A DNA stretch of 64,000 nt, from positions 11,718,001 to 11,782,000 of the forward strand of contig NC_134932.1 of assembly GCF_051020765.1 (NCBI RefSeq). Reading direction: 5' to 3'. This document shows, in pieces, positions 46,009 through 58,604 of the stretch. The translations under genes were made by a program, and so were the position numbers. Within the stretch, counting starts at the first letter, position 1. Each line of letters starts with the position of its first letter. The notes below the pieces were generated by a model. The model had not been told where the DNA came from. It saw only the letters and a list, made by a program, of their open reading frames with translations, and did no database searches. The stretch comes from Lasioglossum baleicum. Lineage: Eukaryota; Arthropoda; Insecta; Hymenoptera; Halictidae.

Positions 46009-47080
46009 TGTTGCAGTTGGATCGACGCCGCCGGCGATGGACGTTCGATCCTCTTCCTGCTCTTGTCGGAGTTGGAGCCGACACAATGTTACCGGGAACA
46101 CAATGGGCCCCGGTATTGTTCGAACTTGATGGCCCTTAGCGCGCTCTTTGTGACCGGCTTCGCTGGTAAATGAGCCGGCTTGATTAGAATTTAATAACTG
46201 GACTGGCGATCTCTTGCACCGTGCACCGGTACCTTCGCTGTTCGAATTTGTAATCGAACGTTTCGATTCGGATTTCATTTATTTATCACTGACCTGCGGA
46301 TTTCACGCATTTATAACAAAAATGGGTAGTTGGAAGACGACTTTACAGGTACAGTTTTTAAAGGGACTATCTAAACTCCTGAAACTTAGAAAAATGGAGA
46401 ACCTACCGCTAGACTGATCTCAGACGGGGAGGGGTGGCTTCGAGGCTCCGTGCAACGTAAAAAGAGACATCCTCGCGGACAATCGCATAGTCGCCCCTTC
46501 GATTTTTCCTGTGGCCCCCCACGGTTCGGCTACGGAGTGCGGGGCGCGCGAGGAAATCCACGAACACAGGTGAACGGGCGCGCAACGTGAATTAGACAGC
46601 TGTCAAAGTCCCGCGGAGGAGAAGATCGAGTGGCCATATATGTGGTGCGCGAAAGGGCATCAGGAGAGCTTAGAGGAGAGAGTGAGAGAGAGAGGGGGGA
46701 GGGAGAGAGGGTTTGGCAGGCGAGCGAATGGATTTGGATGTGGAATGGAAGCAAGGCAATAGTAGGAGAACGCTAGACAAAGGCAGAGGTCGGAGGCGAG
46801 GGAGATGCTGGAAAGATGGGGGACAGGGGGTCCGGAGGGGTCGAGAGGGGGCGAGCACTGATAAATACCACGCCATTTCTCTTTGTGCTCCCCGGCGAGA
46901 GCACAAACACAGGGCGGCTCCCTTCGTTTCAACCTGAGCGAGAGTAGCTACCTAAACCTCTTGCTCTCTTCTTATTCCGGCTCTCTGTTCCTTATCCTTC
47001 CTCATCTCTTTTGTGCTCGGCTTCCACCTAACCCTCGTACCCCTTCACTTCTCTCTCACTCTTCTCTCCCTCTCACCAAC

Positions 47081-47105
47081 CCTTCCTTCCTTCCTTCCTT
47101 CCTTT
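47081..47105 (+). repeat. CTTC microsatellite
   Basis: About six units of TTCC lie in a 150-base pyrimidine-rich stretch. Confidence 0.75.
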
Positions 47106-50004
47106 TAACCCCCTTTCTTCCTATATTCCAGCGATCATTCTTCCAAGTTCGCTATTCTACGGTTTCTGTTCCGATGCTGCCAGTTTCGGCGTTATCGCCA
47201 CTCGCGGGCCCGCTTCGGGTTAACGATGCACCGTGCATCTCGATGCACCCCCGCTGTACTCAATGCGCGGGTCGCCCCTGTGTCGATTGTTTTCCCCCTT
47301 GCGACGGGGGAGGCTGAGGAGTTGGGGAGATATTAAATAAGTGAATTCAACAAAAGTACCTGTATTTATGTTTAAACGAAAATGTTTCAACGAAATGGTC
47401 GAACCATCCCCAGAAATTAAAATTCGACGGAAAATGGTATTTATTATACGGGAACGCCGAAATGGAAATGCCGCTTGCCGCCAAGGTAAATTATACAACA
47501 GCCGCTGCTCAATGCGCAATTAGCGGGCATCCCAAGCCAGAATGGAGTTGCGGTAGATTAGCAGACACAACGAGCCTGTTAACAGGCCGTGGAATTGACG
47601 GAATACACAAACGGGATGACCAGGTATAACGGGCTCCGGTTCGGTCGGTGGGAGTACGGATGGTAGGGAAAAGGGAAAAAGAAGCGAATACGACCTAATC
47701 TCTCGGAGCCCTGGCATCGTTTCGTGGGTGTCATGCTTTCACTTCGGTTCAGGTTGACTGCAGAAGGCGATTGGTTCTCGCTGAGCTCCTCCCAGAATCC
47801 ATTAAGAGCCGAAACGAAGAAACACAGCATTAATTTTAAAACCAATCCCGGAGGAGAAATCGGGCATTGGCCGCCATTCGTGCGAGCTTGCTCCGTTTGC
47901 CGTCGAGAAAATCCTTCCGAAAAAAGCTGTTTTAATTGCGAGATGAACCCTCCCTCCCAAGCCCTCTAATTCCCCCCTCGCTCTCCTCCTACCGCGTTAT
48001 GGAGATCGGAAACACACTGGTTCACCTCGGGGACCGTATCTGCCCTTCAAACGATCTCGTCGATCATCGATCTTCTAAATTCTCGATCCAGTTAGTGGAT
48101 CCTAGCCTTTTTCACGATCTTGGATTCAGTGGTAATATTAATCTATAATATTTTATCCAGGAAGGATAGAAAAACATTTCTGAGGGTGAAAAGGGTTGAA
48201 ACAAGGGGTGAAGGTAATCGTCGAAGATTTCACCGATTTCCGAGGTATAGTTCGCGCTTTGACCGGGTCCCGAGTCAAAACATTACGTAAGGTTTTTAGA
48301 AGAGGAGGAGAAGACTAATAATCTCGAAATAATGTAAGCATAATAAATGGGCGAGCATTAGCGAGGCGCTCGGCAGCCGGCTCATATTTTCGGTGGCGCT
48401 GGCTTTGACGTAGCATTACTCCAAAGTGCGTTACATATTACTAACCATATATATACACAGGTTCACGGTGGTACACGCGTACACTCTTCCGCTTGTGCAT
48501 TTTTACGGCGGGGTCCTCTACCCGGGCGCGTTGCGCCGCGTTCCCGTAATAAATGTATATCTCATTCCTCGGGGCGAGGCCTGTCCCAACAGAAACGCGT
48601 TCCATTCCGTTTCCTGTTTTCTTTAGCGACCAGACTCGCGCGCCGTGGGCCCGTCCTTAACGATCGCGGATCATAAAATACAGTACCTGTTAATTAAATG
48701 ACAAATACCCCGGGCCCCGAGTATTATTTAAAGCGCGGACGCGCCGACCGGATTACGATCGGCGAACAAATTGGCGGCCGCTCGACAAAACCGGGACAAT
48801 AATTCGCAAAAATGATTATTAAGAGCGATTGTTCGGTAGCCCGACTGCCCACTGAGTTATCGCGCACTGTTTCTTCCCGATTTTTCAACGCGAAACACCG
48901 GCACGTCGACGACGCCAACGCTGCGAACACGATTTGTTTGGATTTTGTCGATGCGTTCGATCGCATAAGCGTCCCGGTAATTTTTCTGCTGTTAGAAACG
49001 GGACTAAAATTGATTCCACCTTGCGTGTCTTACGATAAAAATAGCCCCGAATGAACGTTTTCTTTTCTTTTCTGATTTTTTACGAAAAAACGGGGACACG
49101 TCTGTCACGTCTCGGAGAAAGAAATTAAAGGTGGTTACATGCAATGCAGTTAGGTTGCGCGAGAAGCAATATTTGGTCCCGTTGCGGCGTCTCCGCGCAG
49201 AAAAAAGTCGAAGCCTCAAGAAAGTTCAGCGACGAAGGGAAAGGTTAAGCCGGTGAAAAATGGAACGGGAAAAGTGAAACGAGCCCCGGCGAAATTGTAG
49301 ACCGGGCCGCGAAGTTTCTACCCGCTCCCGTCGAACTTGGAAGGGATTAAGGACAAGCCGTTATGGGTCCGCCGCCGCGCGTGAAAAATGAAACAAAAAT
49401 TGCCGGGGACGGCCGCGATCGATCTCTCCCCGAATATTAATTAACGAAACCCGTCCGCAGCGCGCGGGAACTTTTCTTCGGAACGGACCAAAATTTCTCG
49501 CGTGCTTCCGAATTATTAAGCACGCCTGCATCTGTTTCAACGCGTGCTCAATTCATGCTTTCTTCAGTTTCAAATTAATAATACGGCGACAAGAAATTTT
49601 ATTCCGGCATATCTGCTTGTCTTTGTACGAAATATTCATAAAATTATACATATGTATTTATCGCGGATAGATTGTCTGTGAAGGTTCTAAACACGGATTA
49701 TTGAATTTTCAATGTTCTCTCGCCCTGTATGAAAGGTTTTATATCATTAAACGAACCCGAAGCGCTAAAAGGAAATAGTTAATGTAAGACGTGTTCTTCA
49801 TAATTACACTATCCATTACTCGAGGATCATATTTATGTGGTGAATTTTTCATGATTCGCAAAAGGATCGACAAAGGTAATTACATCGCCGATAAAATGTT
49901 CAGTGATTACCGGAATTAAGCTTCTGTTTTATTTATTACTCCTGCCTACCGGAAGCCTATTAGTAGGTTTTTTAGAGACAGTACTTGTGAGAGAGGCTTG
50001 ATAA

Positions 50005-50802
50005 CACTGTCCAACAAATTTCAACTTTTTTTTATGTTCCCAATATACTGTTGGGTGTATCTTGTAGAGTTTTTTGAGCTGATTCCAAATCTGCCCTTAA
50101 TTTTTCTCCTACACGCACAGTTATTGAGAAACATGACTTTGAAAAGAAACGTATTTTTCAACTTTAAACAAATATTGTGATGTTATTATAAAAGATATTG
50201 AATTGTTCTTCACAGCAAAAGATTCTACAGACTTTCCCGAATCCAGCGATACCCAATACTAATACATTATGATTGTTTAAACATGTTTAAACAAGCATTA
50301 AAGACGGAGAGACACCACTTTCGCATCAATTTTTGAGGATATTTTTTTCAATTATCACAAAAAATAAGGGTCCAGCGGAAAATCGAACTATAGAACGCGA
50401 TAGAGCAGACTTTTATCTTGAGAAACCACACTTTCAAGTTTGGAACGTCGACGTCTTTCCGACGATTTTCCGCTGGACCCTTATTTTTTGAGTTGAATTG
50501 AAAAATATCCTCAAAAATTGGTACAAAAATGGTGTCTCTCCGTCTTTAATGATTGTTTAAACATGCTTAACTGGCTTCGGGAAAGTCTGTAGAATCTTTT
50601 GGTGCAAAGAACAATTCAATATCCTGTACAATAACATCACAATATTTGTTCAAATGTGAAAAATACGATTTTTTTTCAAAGTCATGTTTCTCAAAAACTG
50701 TGCATGTAGGAGAAAAATTAAGGGCAGATTCGGAATCAGAGCGAAAAACTCTATGAGATCCACCGAACAGTATATTGGAAACATTTGTGGTGTTCGACAG
50801 TG
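50005..50802. mobile_element. Foldback DNA transposon (798 bp, long inverted arms)
   Basis: Two arms (50005-50385 and 50463-50802) are inverted copies of each other around a 77-base spacer. They differ by scattered substitutions and a few indels, one of about 30 bases near 50245-50290. Terminal words are CACTGTCCAACA and the reverse complement of TGTTCGACAGTG. TAA flanks both sides (50002-50004 and 50803-50805). CACTG ends with a 3-base duplication fit the CMC (CACTA/Mirage/Chapaev) group, known for CACT-n ends and 2-4-base duplications; this assignment is tentative. There is no coding capacity. Transcription across it would give a hairpin RNA of about 340 paired bases. Confidence 0.85.
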
Positions 50803-50805
50803 TAA

Positions 50806-51055
50806 TTTTCGTTACTCGAAATTACTTTAGGACTGAAATGAGATTTTCAATCCTGAATTTTGTATCTTCAGCCGTGTTAAAAAAAGACAGACAAAGGTAC
50901 GTCTGAAGCACGCTGACATTTTTCGCGGTACTTGAGGAGGTCCGTGGCATGCACGCGACTTGGATTCCAGGCTCGCGCGAAGAGCTTCGAAGAAGCGGTC
51001 GAGGGAGAAGAAGCCGAAGAAGAAGAAGACGCGGTTGGAATAAGAAGACGAAGCC

Positions 51056-51087
<32 letters not shown>

Positions 51088-52539
51088 AGAAAAATAAGGT
51101 AAGGCAAGAGTGCGCGCAGTCAACGGGTACAGAGACTATCCGAGGTGCCGGTTGACAGCAACAAATGCCTCGGTGCGGGCAAGACGGGGAGCTCGCGCCC
51201 GGGACGCCGGTTGCAGGACCAGCTTGAGATATTACCAGGCAGATGCGGTCGCGCGCTGATCAAAGAAACGCTCCTCACTGAGAGAGATTAAATGGATGCT
51301 GGTGCGCGCCGGCAAACCACCACGCTGCGGCTACAAATAATAAGTCGGGAGAAAGAGAGAATCAGAGGGAGAGAGGGAGAGAGAGTGAGACGGTGGCTGT
51401 GAGAAGGGGAACCGGCCAGAAACGAACGGAGAAAGATGCTGGATTGCGAGGCACAGGCTGCCGAGGCCGAGAGCCAAGCCGCGCCGGGGCCCTAACTCGG
51501 ATTTGATACATTCCCATCTTGAGGAGTATTGCTCCCGCCACCCGTTACTCCCTTCAGGAAGCCTCCTAACGCGATTATACCTTCTGCTCGCACAGGGAAC
51601 CGGGTCAGATACTCTGGGTATCCCTAGAGATCTCACCGACTGTTTCTGGAGGTCTTCGGGAGACCGCTGACCTGCTATTCATACAAATTCTGGGTGATCA
51701 AACAGATCCAGACTTTTCTTATTCGATCTCGGCTTGATGAGTTTACCAGTTGAACATGCTAGAATAATGTAACAATAAGGTATGAACATTGGTAGATGAA
51801 CGTCGTACGTGACGATATGTACTGAGATGATTCCAAGCACGGATTTTAACGAAGATGAACCTTGCGCTGCTGGCATAGCTGCGTCTAGAGTAACCTATTT
51901 GCAGCGATATTTCATCGAAAGACAGACCGAGTAGCTGGTAATAGCTTCTATACGTCAATGAGAAATGTTTGCAATTACTGGGGAAAATAATGGGGAAGAG
52001 CGTAACACCTGTTAATCACTTTGCAATAATATACTATAAATTAGAGACTCGATTTTCCTTACAATTGTTATCAGGAACAGTGAATTTGTTAATCCTATTG
52101 TGTGGGCTGATTGGTTCGATTGCGCAGAAAATTCTGGAAATTTCGACAATTCCAAAAGATGGTCGGATCCGGTAGCCAGAGATGCAATAATGTTTCCCCG
52201 TAATTGGATCGTCGTTTGAAGATCGCGCGAGTCCGACGACGAGGATGGTAGCATCCGGATCGCAACGGAACGTGCATTAATCGGTGCGAATGGAAATCGG
52301 CTGGTAGGTAGCCTGACTGTCTCCGGCGCTTGGTGGGCGTTCGTCTTGAAATTCAATTAATCCGCCGGCGATGACTATCTGCTAGAATAATGAGAGTGCA
52401 TCTCGACAAGCGTTATCACCGTTGAATCGGCCCCGGCGTCCCCCTTATTTAGAAGATAACGACGGCTGCTCGCTAAAACTTACTCTCCCTGAATGGTGTT
52501 GTCATTCGTCGTGTACACCTCCTACCTTCCCGAGGCATC
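50806..52539. other. No gene recognised; GAA-rich tract
   Basis: A GAA/AAG-rich tract at 50995-51098 gives a Lys/Arg-only peptide and ends in AATAAGGTAAGG, which would make a good splice donor. With no supporting reading frame upstream I do not call an exon. GA-rich DNA recurs at 51355-51390. The remainder is unique. Confidence 0.4.
50995..51098 (+). repeat. GAA/AAG-rich simple tract
   Basis: An interrupted (GAA)n tract in which two similar blocks contain GAAGCCGAAGAAGAAGAAGA (about 51011 and 51051), so part of it arose by local duplication. Confidence 0.6.
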
Positions 52540-54009
52540 GCGAAGGGTTTAGAGTGAACTAGCCAATGAGAGAGACTCTGGTCTCCTCTCCTCCGTTGCG
52601 TACACCTTTCCCTCCCTCGCTCTGTCTTTCGCTGGTGGCGGCGGCGGCTACGGACTAGCCTCTCCCTCGCTCGCGAGCACTCTCTTCTCCTCTCCTTTCA
52701 CCGTACACGCTCTGCCCCCTCGACTCTCCTACACAAGCTGTCCCCCCGTCGCCCCTCGAACCCACGGCATCTCCACGTCTACCTTCTCGCTCGGGTTCCC
52801 GCGATGAGATATGACTGCCACATTATCACCTGATTATGTTATCACTTTGCATCGCCCGTTCCTTTGCCGCGCTGCTGGCTGAAACTACCGTTTATCACGA
52901 CCGTGGAGATCCGCCGCCAGTGAACGGCCCCCGGAATCCTACGCTTTGCCAAGATGCTCCAGTAATTCGCAAGGGTCAACCGACCGTTCGCCGATTCCCC
53001 TGTTTTCGTCCCGGTGTTTAGTTTACCGTGCAATTCTATCGGCGACTTATTCGAATCACGGGGACTTCAGGGTTTCTTATATTTACGGGGCCGTGGTTCA
53101 CACAGACATCTCCGAAAAAAAAATTATGAACACTTCATAACCTCTCCCTAACCGCATTCCCACGCGAGATTCAACCCCCGCAAGCAACCACTAACAGGAT
53201 CCCACCCCCGCGTTCGATCGGCATCGTCTCCACCTCCTGATTCGAGACTTTTTTCCCCGAGCAACGTTCCGCGAAATCCGTTCCTACCGAATGTAGAGAT
53301 TCGGGATGGCTAGAGGGGGGTTGGCGAAAAAATAAAAAAAAAACGAGATTACACGGGACAAGCGTAGAGACAGTAACTGGATTCGGTATGAACGGGGTCG
53401 GCCGCGAGTTCAGGCGGGCATAGCAGCGCTGCGGGACCATCAGGTCGCCCACAGCTCATCGCCAAGCGATCACATCTCATCGCCTCGTACCATCGCAGAC
53501 TATTACAAACAGAGCGTCCCCGTCACGGCGGCCTCTCCATCCTCTCCTAGCTCTCTCCCGTTCACCCTCTCTCTTTCACTCTCTCTCTCTCGAACTCTCG
53601 GATCCACCCTCCCAGCTCCGAACCGTAACCGTATCGTTCCGTTTCTCTCTGGCAGAGCCCGGTTTTCAACCCCATCGCGATCCCACCTCCAGTCGTACGT
53701 ATCACTGCCGCTCTATCAGCATATCCGACCGCTTAGCACCTACTTCCCAGGAGTGCGATACCGCTCGTAACTCATTTGAATTACACATTTCCCTGGCTCC
53801 CGCGAAATAATACGTGCGAGGATCCGCGAGGACGCAAATTGCGCGCCCGACCCCCTTTCCATCCGCTAGTGGATCTCTCTCTTTCAGTTCTATCTTTCTC
53901 TCTATCGCTACCCGCGCCTCTCCGTTTCTCCTCAACCCCTAACACGCGCGACAGTGAACAAGCGGAGTACAACGTTCCCACCCGCGATCACCGATTTTAA
54001 GCAGGCCCA
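52540..54009 (+). promoter_or_regulatory. CT-rich block with splice-donor-like end; possible untranslated first exon
   Basis: From 52560 to 52790 and again from 53530 to 53950 the plus strand is rich in CTCTCT words, as often seen in insect promoters and 5' leaders bound by GAGA-type factors. The block ends GCAGGCCCAG|GTGAGAACG at 54009/54010, a near-consensus 5' splice site. Downstream composition changes at once. The picture fits an untranslated leader exon of a plus-strand gene whose coding exons lie beyond the window. I see no definite transcription start and no conserved peptide. It could equally be simple-sequence DNA with a chance donor. Confidence 0.2.
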
Positions 54010-54263
54010 GGTGAGAACGATCTACGGCACGCTTGGGTCTGATCGGATTGCGCGGACCTTCCTTCTATGCGGCTCGTATAATTGCTCGTTTCTGAATTAG
54101 AATCGTGGAGAAGCTTGTCTCGGAGGAAGGGTTGCGCAGCTATCGATGAGAATGTGGATTTTGCGTGATCGTTAATGCTGATTGGGAATGGCAGAATAAC
54201 TTTTATACACAGTCATTTATGACTTTACATGCAGCTGAAATGCTGGTGCTTCTGTGGTAGAAG

Positions 54264-55225
54264 TAGGGATGGGATCAAGTTCAATATGTACTCACAAATC
54301 CTATTTTTTTGTTCGAAGTACTTATAGAGAAATATGTTTCTTCTATCGATCGTATTTGCTGTTAATAAATGTTAAATGTTTTCGGCGCAACGGTTAGATC
54401 GTTTACTACTAATTATGAAGCAATTTTGCTAATTATCAAACAAAATCAACGTTTCGATCCTAGTTTGGATGCTTTTCAAGATTTATTTGAATCGCGTCTG
54501 TAAAGTAAATATGTCATAATATAATAATTTCAAAAACTATTAAATAATTGAATATAAGGAATATTGTTCATAAAAACTCACTCACTTGCTTTGGAGAAAA
54601 TAAATTTATAATAATTGTGTGGCACGCGTGTGTTACGTGCGTCGGACATGCTTGTTGTCAAGACACTTATGTAAGAACGTGTTGAAAACGATCTAGGTTA
54701 TATTTATCGATATAAGGCGGTAAATTTGAAAGGTCATAGTATGTTCTTAAATCCACTCTTAGGGTGGATTTATAGTGGAGCTGCGAGCATCGATGCTAGC
54801 GGCGCGGTGAAAACAAACCAACATGCGTGACAACATTTCGACACATACTAATGAAAAAGTACATATGTATTTTCATTGTTTTTCTTTTTTTTCACCGCAC
54901 AGCTCACCTCGCTGCTCCACTATAAATCCACACTTACGACTATACCTAGATGCTAAACCGTTATTAACATTCAACTTTTATTGGAATCAGTTTAATACAG
55001 TTAATTGTATGTGAGACACAGCCAGTTCAAAATTTTTAGATAATGACAAAAGTAAGGTTTATTGGAAAAATTCATCATAGAACATTACTAGTTTAGTAAT
55101 GTTGCATAATATTCATGTATCTTAGGTGTCTCATAGAGAGACACTTATAGAGAGTACTTATAGAGAGTTCGAATTCCACCAATGAAAGTTGGAACCTGTT
55201 TGCGAGGTACTTGATCCCATCCCTA
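54264..55225. mobile_element. hAT element of the 17610 family (962 bp), with nested MITE
   Basis: Ends are TAGGGATGGGATCAAG at the left and the reverse complement of CTTGATCCCATCCCTA at the right, a perfect 16-base terminal inverted repeat. The flanking octamers GGTAGAAG (54256-54263) and GTTAGAAG (55226-55233) agree at 7 of 8 bases. The left 38 bases match the right end of 17610-18967, and the right end matches about 17727 in that element (CAAGTACCTCGCAAACAGG region). So the two belong to one family but lie in opposite orientation. No dimerisation-domain coding remains here. A second miniature element has inserted at 54764-54931. Confidence 0.9.
54764..54931. mobile_element. MITE nested inside hAT element (168 bp)
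   Basis: The left end GTGGATTTATAGTGGAGC is exactly mirrored by GCTCCACTATAAATCCAC at the right. The repeat continues imperfectly inward to GGTGAAAA/TTTTCACC, so each arm is about 45 bases. A third, inverted copy of the outer nine bases (TAAATCCAC) sits just upstream at 54748-54756. No certain target duplication is visible. It lies wholly inside 54264-55225 and so inserted later than that hAT copy. Confidence 0.85.
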
Positions 55226-55233
55226 GTTAGAAG

Positions 55234-58200
55234 GGGTTGGTTTAGAGGGTGAGTGGAAGAGGGGCACACACACGCACAGTTAAACTTTGTGTATTTTATA
55301 ATTGATACACATCTTTTAGGAAATTGTGGTTGAAGATTCTTGACGGCGGATGTTGTGGAGACCGAATTCAGAGGGGTGAATTTAATGGTAAAGGTTGGAG
55401 AGTTTCATTTTCCACCTGCACTTGAAAATAAAATATACATCATAAAAATTGTGTTTATAATTCACTTTCCAAGTCCCATCGTCATAGACTATTTTATAGA
55501 ACATCATGGACACCGATCTTAAACTTTGAAAATAATGTTGCACGTATAAAAAACTTCGTTCCAAAAACACGGATAGATCGGATTGAGGACCAGTTTAAAA
55601 ATCGAGGGAAATCTGCAAGATAAGTGGAAGAAAATCCTTTTCGGGAAAGGGAAGCAGCAGCCGATTTCCCGGACCGATTCGTGAAACCTCCAGGCGTCGT
55701 GGCGCGGCGGTTCCAGGCGTAAAAAGATTAGAACTCCGTAACTGTTCGGGGAAAGTGGCTTTCCGGGTCTCGGGAGTATCGGCGGAGGTTTCGTCGAAGA
55801 AACACAGGAATGTGGACGCGCGAAAAGTGGCTGCTCATGGTTCTCCGGTGTCTACGGCTCCCTGGCGCCTAGCTTCGCTAATCGCGGCCCATTAAAACGC
55901 CCTACCCAACCATCGCATCGCGTTCTTGGCGTTGGAGCGAGAGTTTCGCTCCCGCAAATTTTCTCGCGCTGATCTTGACGGTAATGTCCTAACTTTCGAA
56001 ACCGCCGAGACCCGACCGAAGTGGTTCTTAAACTCGGGATATCGTTGCCCGGAGCCGTTCCAACCGAGATTACGCTTCTTTCGACGCTTCGATAATTAGG
56101 CGATCAGCGAGGACCGAGAACAACCATTTTTCCGGGGTATGGCATCCTGAGCTTTTCAATTCAACGAACACCGCGGAAAATCATTTCGTTTTCTCAAGGG
56201 AAAATGAAAGCCGATATTTTACCATTTAGAATAAGTTTTATGACACTTTCTTCTATGATGATTTATTAGAAAAAACTTGAATTATATGATCTTTTGCAAC
56301 TTTATTTGAAATAAAATTTGCATCGCATAAAATATGTTGAAAAAAATGGTAATCCAATGGTGCGTCCTCTCCTTAAACGACACACCATTTTTTCTTTCGT
56401 GCACTGCACTTTTATCCTTGTTACATAATAAGCGTTCTGATTGTTAATGAAGAAGAAGACGGACAGTCTGAGACAGTATCTAACAAGTTTGCAAGAAATG
56501 GTAGATCGACCCCAATTAGAGACTGGTTGCCGAGACCTTAGGAAACATAGGAAGAGACAACAAAGCGAACAAGGCAAGAGAGGAAGAATGGTCGCAGGAT
56601 TTATTATTAGAGCGTCGTGCACGCGTTGGACACGCGTGTCTGACGGCCGGCCATCAGTATCGCGTGATTCTTTCTAATTAATTCCGGCAGCGTGGCGGTT
56701 ATTAGCGGCGCAGCCACTAGGGCAGAAAGTATCGCGATTCAATCATAAATCTGGCCAAGTTTCTACGTAGCAGCCAGCTGTGGATAGAGAGGAGGGTTCG
56801 GAGAACAAGAAGAAGAGGAAGAACAAGACGAAGAAAGCGAGAGATATTGCAACTATGAGGAAGGTCGAAGAAGAGAGTTTGGCGGAGGTGTCAGCGAAGA
56901 GAAACGCGAGGCAAACGAGGACCGATATCGCAAGAATTTCCCTAATTATTATAACCCATTAATGCGATGAGCAGTTATTATTTTAATGTCGGTTATCTGC
57001 CGGCGGCCCGTGGGCTAATTTGCCTCCGTGAAATCGATTGTGCCGCGTGCGTTTGCACGTTCATAAATAATCAGGCCGTGTTTATGGAATGAAAAATCGG
57101 TGCCGGCTCGGTAGCGGTCCGTGCACCGCCGTTCCGACGTTTATTATAAATTCGCTGTTCCGCGAGGGCTGTCTAACGAGGGGCCCAGAAACTGAACGAA
57201 CGGCTGTCGATTATATCAATCGCTGCCAGCCGAAAGCCTGCGGTTTCCTTCCGCGAAACCCGACGTCAAGCACCATTAAGCCGCGGGAATCGTTTCGACG
57301 TGTTGCGAGCCGAACGCCTCGCTTCCTACCGAGGAAAAAATAACGCCGTAGGAACCGAGTGGGAGACTAAACGATTCTGTTTGATCGCCGTACAATTACC
57401 GTAATCGATTGAATTGTCCCGGACGGCGATTAATATCGGCGACTATGGCCGGCAGGAACGAGTCGGTTGGAACTTGACACTCTCGCGTCCTTCTACGCTC
57501 TTTCTTTTGATCCCTGCCTCAGTGATTGATTAATCTGGGACGTAACGTGTTTGTTTTAGTTGCTAGCTGCGAGCAGTGGACTCGGGATTTTCTAATATCT
57601 TTAGAAGAGTTTTAAAAATTCATTGCTAATCGATGATCCAGTGAGATAGACATCTAGAAAAATTTTATAACATTTTTTGGAGCAGTCTAAAGAACTATTA
57701 TCCCTACGCGGGAGCTAGAATAAACAAATAAAGAAATAATTGCTGACGTATAATTCTTTTAGAACCGCCTAAAAAATGATTAAATAAGATGCAGCAAACA
57801 AACACCCCAACAATTCCAAAAATGAATGAAAACAATTGTACAACACAGCCTTGAACTTACCCCGTCCCACGAATGGCGCTTAGCATAATCAGATCCATAT
57901 TTCGCAGGGTCGTCGATCCATCATGGCGTCGGTCGGAGCCACAGTGAAAAAAGCCTCACCTCGCGAAATCATGATCGTTTAGCTCCGAGGTGGAGTCGCG
58001 AACCAGTTGTCAGGTAAGCGTATCGTGTGACCCGGTTGTGCACGTGTCGCAGATAGTTATCATAATCCTTGTGTTCGTTGTAGGGTTATCATTAACCACC
58101 CACCGATACATGAACCCGGTGGCGTGGCCGACAACGAGCCACGTGTCCTTTACCGGCCACGGGACACGGTGGAACTCACGTTGACAGGAGTTTCGCGGTT

Positions 58201-58559
58201 TGCCCGACAGATGGCCGTCGTTTAAGCGTCGTTTTCAACCCCCTAAGCCTGCCAACCCGTAAGCCGTAAGTCTGTTGTTGGTCTATCCTGCGGCAGAGAG
58301 CCGGAGGGTAGACGGTGGATGAATTACCGACCCGACGTCAAAACGAGAGGATCAGCTTTATGGCCGCTCGTCTAAATAAGTGGCCACGACTCGCTGTGCT
58401 CCCTCAACGGCCACTGTTTATATTTGTTCGCTTCGATCTTCTTCTTCAACCCCTGCGTCAATACCCGATATTTTCGACGACGTTCGTACAATCAATTACT
58501 ACGCGTGTACGTATTATATCGATTTCGTATCCATCAAATGGAAAAAAAATCGTGCAAAT
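55234..58559. other. No gene recognised; one mariner-related fragment
   Basis: Apart from 56173-56260 the DNA is unique. A GTTGTCAG|GTAAGCG word at about 58012 would make a good splice donor but is isolated. The frame at 56441-56677 is Arg/Gln-rich without a recognised domain. Confidence 0.4.
56173..56260 (+). repeat. Fragment of the 44744 mariner-like element
   Basis: From CGGAAAATCATTTCG through TTTACCATTTAGA to ACACTTTCTTCTATGAT this matches 44754-44839 with scattered substitutions. It keeps the subterminal region but not the outermost 10 bases, so the copy is truncated at its left. No right end is found nearby. Confidence 0.7.
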
Positions 58560-58604
58560 GGAATTATTCTAGGTCGGAAGAAATGTTTAATTTTCAAGTT
58601 AAAG
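58560..58604 (+). repeat. Short dispersed repeat (partner at 24267-24312)
   Basis: Shares about 45 bases with 24267-24312. Here it is not followed by the GTGCAAAGGG-TTAA end, so the two copies diverge abruptly after AAGTTAAA. Confidence 0.55.

Larger units (their letters stand above)
45592..50001. other. No gene recognised
   Basis: This stretch holds a GAGA tract next to a GCCAT (45983-46008), a purine block at 46670-46870 and a CTTC microsatellite (47081-47105). Frames over the purine/pyrimidine blocks are Ser/Leu/Pro-rich and non-coding in appearance. The rest is unique. Confidence 0.4.

Noticed and set aside
50949..51155. Lys/Arg-rich peptide with an apparent splice donor after AATAAG
   Set aside because: Produced by a GAA/AAG simple repeat; no conserved upstream peptide and no matching acceptor identified.
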